Below, in pieces: positions 44,293 to 50,150 of a DNA stretch of 50,150 nt (the stretch's first letter is position 1; each line of letters begins with the position of its first letter). Below the pieces are notes generated by a model. The model did no database searches, was not told the DNA's origin, and was given only the letters and a program-made list of their open reading frames with translations. The position numbers and the translations under genes were made by a program. The stretch spans positions 1 to 50,150 of the forward strand of contig NZ_JABWQV010000017.1 in the NCBI RefSeq assembly GCF_014268615.1, given 5' to 3'. The DNA comes from Pseudomonas tehranensis. GTDB taxonomy: Bacteria > Pseudomonadota > Gammaproteobacteria > Pseudomonadales > Pseudomonadaceae.

Positions 44293-46202
44293 CAGGACAG
44301 TGCCTCCAGCTCCGCTTGCAGGTTTTCCAGCAGTTCCAGGGCTTGCATCCACGCCTCCTCAAGCTCCGCTTCCCGAACCTTCAGCCTGGCCTGTTCGGCC
44401 AGCAGATCGCGCAACTCATCCTTGCGCGCCGCTTCGTAGAGACCGCTGTCGCCGAGGCTGGTTTCGATCTTTTGCAGTTTTTCATGCAGCTTGCCCAGTT
44501 CGACTTCGAGCTTGTCGGCCTCGCGCTTGTGAGGCGCCAACTGCTGGCGCAATGCGGCGGCGGCCTGGCGCTGGGCCTTCTTGTCGGTCTTGTCCGGGTT
44601 AACCGGCGTGGTACTGACCGGTGCGTTGCGCTGACGGTACTCCACCAGCCAACGGGCATAGTCTTCCAGGTCACCGTCGAACTCTTCGACCTTGCCGTCG
44701 GCCACCAGGAAAAAATTGTCCGTGGTGCTCTTGAGCAAATGCCGGTCGTGGGACACCACCAGCACCGCGCCGCTGAATTCCTGCAAGGCCATGGTGAGGG
44801 CCAGGCGCATTTCCAGATCGAGGTGGTTGGTCGGTTCGTCGAGCAGCAACAGGTTCGGCCGGCCCCAGGCGATCAATGCCAGCGCCAGGCGGGCCTTTTC
44901 GCCGCCGGAAAAATTCAGCACCGGCTCGTCGATGCGCGCACCGCGAAAGTCGAAACCACCGAGGAAATCACGCAGGGTCTGCTCGCGCTCGTTCGGTGCC
45001 AGACGCTGCAAATGCAGCAGCGGGCTGGCCTTGGCGTCGAGAGAATCGAGCTGATGTTGGGCGAAGTAACCGACCACGGTGTTCTCGCCCCGGGTCAGAC
45101 GCCCGGCCAGGGGTTCGAGCTCGCCGGAGAGGTTTTTGATCAGGGTCGACTTACCGGCACCGTTCGGGCCCAACAGGCCAATGCGCGCGCCAGGGGTCAA
45201 CTGCAGCTTGACCTTTTCCAGCACGGTTTTGTCGCCATAACCCAGACGCGCATCCGACAGGTCGATCAGCGGGCTGGAAATCTTGGTCGATTCGCGGAAA
45301 ACAAAATCAAACGGTGAATCGACGTGGGCCGCAGACAGTTCTTCCATCCGCTCCAGTGCCTTGATCCGGCTCTGGGCCTGACGGGCCTTGGTGGCCTGGG
45401 CCTTGAAGCGGGCGATGTAGCTTTCCATGTGCGCACGTTGCGCCTGCTGCTTCTCGTAGGCCTGCTGTTGCTGGGCCAGACGTTCGGCACGGGCCCGCTC
45501 GAAGGCGCTGTAGCCGCCACGGTACAAGGTGAGCTTACGCTGGTCGACATGGGCGACATGATCCACCACCGCGTCGAGGAAATCGCGGTCATGGGAAATC
45601 AGCAGCAGTGTGCCGGGATAGCTCTTGAGCCAGTCTTCGAGCCAGATGATGGCGTCGAGGTCCAGGTGGTTGGTGGGCTCATCGAGCAGCAGCAGGTCCG
45701 AGGGGCACATCAGGGCCTGAGCCAGGTTCAAGCGCATCCGCCAGCCACCAGAGAAGGCCCCGACCTCTCGGTCCATCTGCTCGTTGGTAAACCCAAGGCC
45801 TGCCAGCAGTTTGCGTGCGCGGGCATCGGCGGTGTAGCCGTCGGCGCTGTCGAGCTCCGCGTGCAGACGGGCCTGGGCGGCGCCGTCGTGGGCCGCCTCG
45901 GCCGCCGCCAGGTCGCGCTGGACCTGACGAAGGCGCAGGTCGCCGTCCAGCACATAGTCCACCGCCAGGCGCTCAAGGGTGTCGACCTCCTGGCGCATGT
46001 GGGCGATACGCCAATCGGCGGGCAGCAGGCAATCACCCGAGTCCGGGTGCAGTTCACCTCGAAGCAGGGCGAACAGGCTCGATTTGCCAGCGCCGTTGGC
46101 ACCGATGAGGCCAGCTTTGTGGCCGGCGTGCAGGGTCAGCTCGGCGTCTTCTAGCAGACGTTGCGGGCCACGCTGTAAAGTCAGGTTCTGAAGTCGAATC
46201 AT
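44292..46202 (-). CDS. ABC-F family ATPase (YheS/Uup type)
   Basis: This 636-aa soluble protein has two ABC ATPase domains and no membrane part. Walker A motifs are GANGAGKSS (34-42) and GPNGAGKST; signatures are FSGGW and FSGGE; Walker B ends LLLDEPTNHLD in both. A long linker between domains and a C-terminal coiled coil (KREADKLEVELGKLHEKLQKIETS) fit the YheS/Uup group of ribosome-acting ABC-F proteins. The ATG at 46202 begins MIRLQNLTLQ as in homologues; the open frame to 46514 runs antisense into the next gene. It is coupled to the short MscS gene. Confidence 0.93.
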   Translation of the reverse strand: MIRLQNLTLQRGPQRLLEDAELTLHAGHKAGLIGANGAGKSSLFALLRGELHPDSGDCLLPADWRIAHMRQEVDTLERLAVDYVLDGDLRLRQVQRDLAAAEAAHDGAAQARLHAELDSADGYTADARARKLLAGLGFTNEQMDREVGAFSGGWRMRLNLAQALMCPSDLLLLDEPTNHLDLDAIIWLEDWLKSYPGTLLLISHDRDFLDAVVDHVAHVDQRKLTLYRGGYSAFERARAERLAQQQQAYEKQQAQRAHMESYIARFKAQATKARQAQSRIKALERMEELSAAHVDSPFDFVFRESTKISSPLIDLSDARLGYGDKTVLEKVKLQLTPGARIGLLGPNGAGKSTLIKNLSGELEPLAGRLTRGENTVVGYFAQHQLDSLDAKASPLLHLQRLAPNEREQTLRDFLGGFDFRGARIDEPVLNFSGGEKARLALALIAWGRPNLLLLDEPTNHLDLEMRLALTMALQEFSGAVLVVSHDRHLLKSTTDNFFLVADGKVEEFDGDLEDYARWLVEYRQRNAPVSTTPVNPDKTDKKAQRQAAAALRQQLAPHKREADKLEVELGKLHEKLQKIETSLGDSGLYEAARKDELRDLLAEQARLKVREAELEEAWMQALELLENLQAELEALS

Positions 46203-46252
46203 AATGGCGGCGGAGTCTACCAGCTTCGCTCGCAACTGGCGCGAGTAGCACG

Positions 46253-46717
46253 ATGTCCTCTGATCTATGGAGCTTTTCCCTCGACCTCTACGCCAAGCCT
46301 GGCGTGGAGCAAGCCTGCCTGGCGCTGCAGAGCGCCGGCACCAATGTCTGCCTGCTGCTTTGCGGGCTATGGCTGGAACAGCGCGGGGTTGCCTGCACTG
46401 AACAAAGACTGCAACAACTTCAGCAATGGGTCGGCCCATGGGACACGGACGTCGTACAGCCCTTGCGCACGCTCCGTAGCCAATGGAAAGTCCGCGCCCT
46501 CCAAGACACGGCACTCGATAGCCTGCGCGAGCAGGTCAAGCGACTGGAACTGGAAGCCGAGCGAAGATTGCTGGAGCGACTGGAGACTGCGACCAAGGAC
46601 TGGCCTGGGGAACAACCCAAAGATTCAGCGCAATGGCTGCAAGGATTAGTGGCGGGCTCCGACCAAGGGAACCGCGACGCGCTGCATCAGCTGCGCGTCG
46701 CGGCGTCCGGCACTTAG
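46253..46717 (+). CDS. TIGR02444 family protein
   Basis: This 154-aa cytoplasmic protein starts MSSDLWSFSLDLYAKPGVEQACLALQ and contains the family segment GTNVCLLLCGLWLEQRGVAC and a helical Arg/Glu-rich C-terminal half. No molecular function is known for TIGR02444. It is divergent from the ABC-F gene (50-base gap). Its TAG stop shares two bases with the TAA stop of the convergent algP gene. Confidence 0.85.
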   Translation: MSSDLWSFSLDLYAKPGVEQACLALQSAGTNVCLLLCGLWLEQRGVACTEQRLQQLQQWVGPWDTDVVQPLRTLRSQWKVRALQDTALDSLREQVKRLELEAERRLLERLETATKDWPGEQPKDSAQWLQGLVAGSDQGNRDALHQLRVAASGT

Positions 46718-47844
46718 GAAGCGCGGGTTGGGGTGTTGCTGCTCGGTGCCGGGGTGGCGCTCGGGCTCAGCGCCGGGGTCACAGTGCTGGCGGTTGGCGC
46801 AGGGGTCGCTGCAGGAGCCGGAGTCGATGTCGCAGGCTTGGCCGCCGGAGCAGTCGAAGGTTTTGCGGCAGCAGGCTTTTTCACGGCGGGTTTCGCAGCA
46901 GGTTTCGCAGCGGGCTTGGCCACAGGCTTGGCGGCGGCAGGCTTGGCGGCGGGTTTGGCAGCAGCCGGTTTGGCAGCCGGTTTAGCCGCAGCTTTGGCGG
47001 GTGCTTTGACAGCGGCTGGCTTGGCAGCCGGTTTAGCTGCAACTTTAGCGGGCGCTTTGGCAGCGGCGGGCTTGGCAGCCGCCGTTTTTGTAGCAGCTGG
47101 CTTGGCAGCCGGTTTAGCCGCGGCGGTTTTTGTCGCTGCGGGTTTGGCGGCGGCGGTTTTAGCGGCTGGTTTGGCGACGCTCTTGGCAACAGGTTTAGCG
47201 GCTGGCTTGGCAGCCACTTTGGCCGTCGGCTTGGCGACAGCTTTGACTGCAGTTGTTTTCGCAGCGGGTTTGGCAGCGCTGGCAGCAACCGGTTTTTTCG
47301 CAGCCGGTTTAGCAGCTGGTTTGCTCGCTGCTTTGGCCGGCGCTTTTGCGGCCGGTTTGGCAGCTACTTTGGTCGGTGTTTTTGTCGCGGCAGGTTTAGC
47401 GGCCGGTTTTCTGGCCGATACAGCGGCAGCGGCAGGCTTGGCAGCACGAAGGCTCAATGCTTTGCCCACGGCTTCTTGCACACGACCGACGCCTTGGGCC
47501 AGTTTCAGGCTTTCCTGGGCATCACGCTTGAGTTGCAGAATGTAGGCGCGGGTTTCGGACTGACGATCCTTCAAGGCATCAAGCAGGTCTTCGAGTTCCT
47601 TCACAGCCTCTTTGGCCTTGGCTTGTGCCTTGGCCTTGCCAGCGGTGGCTGCGTCTTGCAGTTTGGTGCGCGACTTGTGCAGTTTTTCCTGCGCTTTGCC
47701 GCGTTGTTTTTCCAGTTTGGCGAGCAGTTTTTCAGCATCAGCCAGGGCTTGGGAGCAGGCGTTTTCCAGATGCTCGAGCAGACTGCCCGAAAGTTGTTGG
47801 AGCAAGTGCAACGGAGTGTTTACTGGCTTCTTGGTGGCCGACAT
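46714..47844 (-). CDS. algP: AlgP histone H1-like regulatory protein
   Basis: AlgP (AlgR3) is a DNA-binding protein reported to promote algD transcription in alginate-producing P. aeruginosa. The 376-aa product has a helical N-terminal part (1-133; HLLQQLSGSLLEHLENACSQ, AYILQLKRDAQESLK) and a Lys/Pro/Ala-rich tail (about 134-345) made of many KPAAKPAA-like repeats, like eukaryotic histone H1. The last residues turn to Ala/Pro/Thr/Ser. The tail is slightly longer than I recall for PAO1 (about 350 aa total). Repeats of this kind vary in number between strains. It is divergent from the FKBP gene and lies in the algQ region. Confidence 0.93.
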   Translation of the reverse strand: MSATKKPVNTPLHLLQQLSGSLLEHLENACSQALADAEKLLAKLEKQRGKAQEKLHKSRTKLQDAATAGKAKAQAKAKEAVKELEDLLDALKDRQSETRAYILQLKRDAQESLKLAQGVGRVQEAVGKALSLRAAKPAAAAVSARKPAAKPAATKTPTKVAAKPAAKAPAKAASKPAAKPAAKKPVAASAAKPAAKTTAVKAVAKPTAKVAAKPAAKPVAKSVAKPAAKTAAAKPAATKTAAAKPAAKPAATKTAAAKPAAAKAPAKVAAKPAAKPAAVKAPAKAAAKPAAKPAAAKPAAKPAAAKPVAKPAAKPAAKPAVKKPAAAKPSTAPAAKPATSTPAPAATPAPTASTVTPALSPSATPAPSSNTPTRAS

Positions 47845-48037
47845 GGTTTACCTCCTGACTGACGTGAGTGCGGCTCATACTAGACCTCTGCTGCAACCGC
47901 CGCTAGGGCATGTTGACAGTACACAAGACGTTGCGTTGCAAGGTACGAAAAATCTTCTACCCCACTGCCGGGGCAAACCAGCTTTGCGGATATCGGCACT
48001 GGCATAATCCCCTCGATTCGAGGCCGGAGAACACTAC

Positions 48038-48703
48038 ATGTCGCGTCACTTGTTTTTATTCCTGTGCATGGTTTGCTCCATGGCTCAGGCCGCAGAAAAA
48101 ACCAGCGCAAACGACGCTCATGACCTGGCGTACAGCCTGGGGGCAAGCCTGGGTGAACGCCTGCGCCAGGATGTGCCCGACCTGCAGATCCAGGCGTTGG
48201 TCGAGGGTCTGCAACAGGCCTATCTGGGCAAACCGCTGGCCCTGAAGGATGAGCGCATCGAACAGCTACTGGCCGACCATCAGGCACGGCTGACGTCGTC
48301 ACCGGCGACGCCGCAAATCGAAGCGGCACTGAAAACCGAGCAGAAATTTCTTGATGAGGAAAAAGCCCGGCCCGGCGCGCAACAGCTGGCAGATGGCATT
48401 CTGCTGACCGAACTCAAACCCGGCCATGGCGCCAAGGCCGGCCCTCACGGCAAGGTCCAGGTGTTGTATGTCGGTCGATTGCCAGACGGCACCGTATTTG
48501 ATTCCAACGGACAAGCGCAGTGGTTCAGTCTCGACAGCGTGATTGACGGTTGGCGCAGTGCATTGCCACAAATGCCGGTAGGCGCAAAATGGCGATTGGT
48601 AATTCCTTCGACCCTGGCCTACGGTGCCGAAGGAGCCGGGGATGTCATCCCCCCATTCACGCCGCTGGTGTTTGAAATCGAGTTACTGGGCGCGACGACC
48701 TGA
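48038..48703 (+). CDS. FKBP-type peptidyl-prolyl cis-trans isomerase, exported
   Basis: This 221-aa isomerase has a signal peptide (MSRHLFLFLCMVCSMAQA), an N-terminal helical dimerisation domain (HDLAYSLGASLGERLRQD) and a C-terminal FKBP domain (VQVLYVGRLPDGTVFDSN, WRSALPQMPVGAKWRLVIPSTLAYG). It acts in the periplasm on proline bonds of envelope proteins. The arrangement matches FkpA/Mip-type enzymes. A strong bidirectional terminator follows. It is divergent from algP and convergent with algQ. Confidence 0.93.
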   Translation: MSRHLFLFLCMVCSMAQAAEKTSANDAHDLAYSLGASLGERLRQDVPDLQIQALVEGLQQAYLGKPLALKDERIEQLLADHQARLTSSPATPQIEAALKTEQKFLDEEKARPGAQQLADGILLTELKPGHGAKAGPHGKVQVLYVGRLPDGTVFDSNGQAQWFSLDSVIDGWRSALPQMPVGAKWRLVIPSTLAYGAEGAGDVIPPFTPLVFEIELLGATT

Positions 48704-48713
48704 AGCTGACTCC

Positions 48714-48747
48714 AAAAAAAACGGTGCGCAATGCGCACCGTTTTTTT
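48714..48747. terminator. Bidirectional intrinsic terminator between FKBP and algQ
   Basis: AAAAAAACGGTGCGCA and TGCGCACCGTTTTTTT are inverse complements with one central base (a working loop of three). A and T tracts on both sides allow termination of both convergent transcripts. Confidence 0.93.
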
Positions 48748-48763
48748 GATTCTGCAAAAGACC

Positions 48764-49222
48764 TCAAGCCTGGGCCGGCGCTTCTTCCTTGTGGGAGTTG
48801 TGCAGCACTTCGATCAGGCAGTCTTCCAGTTCGAAACGCTCGTGCAGCAAGCCACCCAGTTCCTTGAATTTTTCCGCTACGCATTTGCCTTCATCACACA
48901 GATCATTGAAGGCCAGCAGTTTTTCGGTGATGACGTCGATACGCGGGTAGATTTGCTCGGCGAGCTCCAGGCCACGCTTATCGTTGAAGGCCTTGGCCTC
49001 GCTCGTCAGTTGTTCGTATATCTCGAAATGACCGGCAGACACGTAGTCGACCAGCACACCGCAGAACTCCTGCAACGGCTTGCGGCTTTCACTCAGCGCT
49101 TCAGGCCTGTCGCCGAGAGCATCATAGGCCCGAACCAGTTCGTGACGCTCCTGCAACCAGCGGTCGATCAGCAGATGCACCCCACCCCAGCGTTCCTGAG
49201 CATTCTGACAACTTTCGAGCAT
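48764..49222 (-). CDS. algQ: AlgQ/Rsd-family anti-sigma-70 regulator
   Basis: This 152-aa helical cytoplasmic protein binds sigma-70 region 4 and frees core RNA polymerase for alternative sigma factors; in P. aeruginosa it also affects alginate and pyoverdine genes. It starts [16 protein letters not shown] and contains [17 protein letters not shown] and the conserved [20 protein letters not shown] segment. Its 3' end is marked by the terminator at 48714-48747. Together with algP and the DsbB gene it keeps the P. aeruginosa order. Note that 6S RNA, another sigma-70 modulator, is in the same window. Confidence 0.95.
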   Translation of the reverse strand: MLESCQNAQERWGGVHLLIDRWLQERHELVRAYDALGDRPEALSESRKPLQEFCGVLVDYVSAGHFEIYEQLTSEAKAFNDKRGLELAEQIYPRIDVITEKLLAFNDLCDEGKCVAEKFKELGGLLHERFELEDCLIEVLHNSHKEEAPAQA

Positions 49223-49330
49223 GGTGATTTCTTCCCTTGTGAGTCATGCCCCTCGCAGCCTGCGCACCGCCTGAAATGATCAGGGACAAGGCCAGACACA
49301 ACATGATCGAGCGGCATAAATCCGATAACA

Positions 49331-49356
49331 CGTGCGGGCCAGATTATGCCCGCACG
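49331..49356. terminator. 9-bp hairpin between algQ and the DsbB gene
   Basis: CGTGCGGGC and GCCCGCACG form a perfect 9-bp stem with an 8-base loop, about 45 bases beyond the DsbB-gene stop and 110 bases upstream of algQ. The T tract on the minus strand is poor, so it may be a terminator or part of an algQ leader. Confidence 0.45.
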
Positions 49357-49400
49357 ACAACCGCTTCAAGGTACGCAGGAGATAAAGTTCATACAAGTGT

Positions 49401-49943
49401 TTAATCCATGACCCGGACCAGTTGCGACGTTGTGCCGCTGAGCGGTCGTATCAGGGCGTTCCAGACAAGGCGCAGCAGCAGATAGGACATCACAAAAGAC
49501 ACGGCGAGAAAAAACAACAGGCTCCATTCGGGAAGACTCAGATCGAACAGGGTCCATGTGATGCTCGCGCAGTCGATCGCACCCTCGAGTACACGATGTA
49601 CAGCGCCCCACCACGAACTCACTGCCTTGAGGTGATCGATACAATCGGGCAACTGCTCCAGCGAATCGCCTTGCACCAGAACCTGACGCCACGCCAACGT
49701 CAATCCGCTCGACGCGAAAACCAGCCCCATCGCCCCGTAGAAGATGCTGCCCTTCTGAGCGGGGCCATGCAGGCATGCGGCGAGACAGTTCATCAAAAAC
49801 AGCATCAGGCACAACCGTTGCAAAACACACAGGCTGCAAGGCGTCAGACCTACCGCATATTCAAGGTAACTGGCGATACCAAAAACCAGAGCGGCGGCGA
49901 TGAAAGCCATGAAAAACAAGAAGCGTGAGCAAGCCAAAGACAT
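49401..49943 (-). CDS. dsbB: DsbB-family disulfide bond formation protein
   Basis: This 180-aa inner-membrane protein reoxidises DsbA and passes electrons to ubiquinone. It has four membrane helices, the first cysteine pair in PCSLC (36 and 39) and the second pair at about 101 and 125 in the second periplasmic loop. The order matches the gene called dsbH in PAO1, which is a second DsbB homologue beside algQ. The ATG at 49943 gives a normal N-terminus (MSLACSRFLFF). Confidence 0.93.
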   Translation of the reverse strand: MSLACSRFLFFMAFIAAALVFGIASYLEYAVGLTPCSLCVLQRLCLMLFLMNCLAACLHGPAQKGSIFYGAMGLVFASSGLTLAWRQVLVQGDSLEQLPDCIDHLKAVSSWWGAVHRVLEGAIDCASITWTLFDLSLPEWSLLFFLAVSFVMSYLLLRLVWNALIRPLSGTTSQLVRVMD

Positions 49944-50134
49944 GGCAGTTCCGTAACAGAAGAGACAGGCTGTTACGGTAGAGGAAAGCCCGCCGGCCTT
50001 TCAAGGCGGGGCCGTGCAGACACTTCACCAGGGGTGTAGGGAATTCCCGACAAGCAAGAGAAGATTAAGCGCAGTTTGCTGTAGGACTTTACCGAAGGCA
50101 TTGCTAACGCCTTTAGGGGCGTCAATAAACACGT

Positions 50135-50150
50135 GGGGGGGGGGGGGGGG
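50135..50150. other. 16-base G homopolymer at the contig end
   Basis: The window ends in sixteen consecutive G bases directly after CACGT. A homopolymer exactly at the end is typical of an assembly or sequencing artefact (dark-cycle poly-G), not a natural repeat, and supports this being a whole contig. The 190 bases before it hold no gene that I can support. Confidence 0.8.

Noticed and set aside
46633..47862. Long plus-strand frames (up to 409 aa, Gly/Arg/Ser-rich; another 270 aa, Ala/Leu/Gly-rich) opposite algP
   Set aside because: They are the antisense of the Lys/Pro/Ala repeats, whose codons lack stops in other frames. Composition is repetitive and there is no ribosome site. AlgP is the known gene here.

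Overview
This 50,150-base window is a chromosomal segment from a Pseudomonas of the P. fluorescens group. Three things support this: high-GC coding sequence, near-complete agreement with the gene order I recall for the P. aeruginosa PAO1 gcvT1-to-dsbH region (about PA5214 to PA5256), and several families of Pseudomonas REP palindromes between genes. The last 16 bases are all G and the first bases are half of a REP element, so the window looks like a complete assembly contig that stops at repeats.

Layout. 1-4.7 kb (minus): gcvT-gcvH (glycine cleavage) and a ferric-iron ABC uptake pair (binding protein and permease, no ATPase). 4.7-9.1 kb (minus): ubiI-ubiH-pepP-ygfB. 9.2-10.7 kb (plus): a ZapB-like small protein, zapA, 6S RNA and 5-formyl-THF cyclo-ligase, the classic zapA-ssrS-ygfA arrangement. 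10.7-16.9 kb: a 48-aa membrane peptide, an EVE-domain protein, the HlyD/RbbA/ABC-2 permease operon and a FliL-like protein. 17-21 kb: quinone oxidoreductase, glpT with a GlpR-like operator, and a ChaC-type glutathione-degrading enzyme. 20.3-24.8 kb (minus): ubiD with a translationally coupled ferredoxin-flavin reductase, then rho and trxA. 24.9-28.7 kb: a FadR-type regulator divergent from a four-gene polar amino-acid ABC importer; I do not recall this block at this position in PAO1, so it is probably an accessory insertion. 28.9-33.9 kb: ppx facing ppk-hemB (polyphosphate and haem). 34-39.3 kb: DedA protein, sterol-desaturase-family hydroxylase, elbB, a UPF0178 protein and an FTR1 iron permease fused to cytochrome c. 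39.4-43 kb: an envelope operon of three lipoproteins and one exported protein (COG3014 type, YcfL, LpoB, CsgG/LpoB-like). 43-46.7 kb: LysE exporter, a short MscS-like channel coupled to an ABC-F ATPase, and a TIGR02444 protein. 46.7-50 kb: algP, an FKBP isomerase, algQ and a DsbB-family protein, part of the alginate/sigma-70 regulatory neighbourhood.

Most of the window is conserved housekeeping DNA. I saw no phage, insertion sequence, CRISPR array, tRNA or rRNA. The most interesting parts are the four-gene envelope lipoprotein operon interrupted by a mosaic REP, the ubiD-reductase coupling (which suggests a reduced-flavin supply for prenylated FMN), the amino-acid transporter block, the cytochrome c-FTR1 fusion, the AlgP Lys/Pro/Ala tail, and a REP palindrome that supplies a stop codon.
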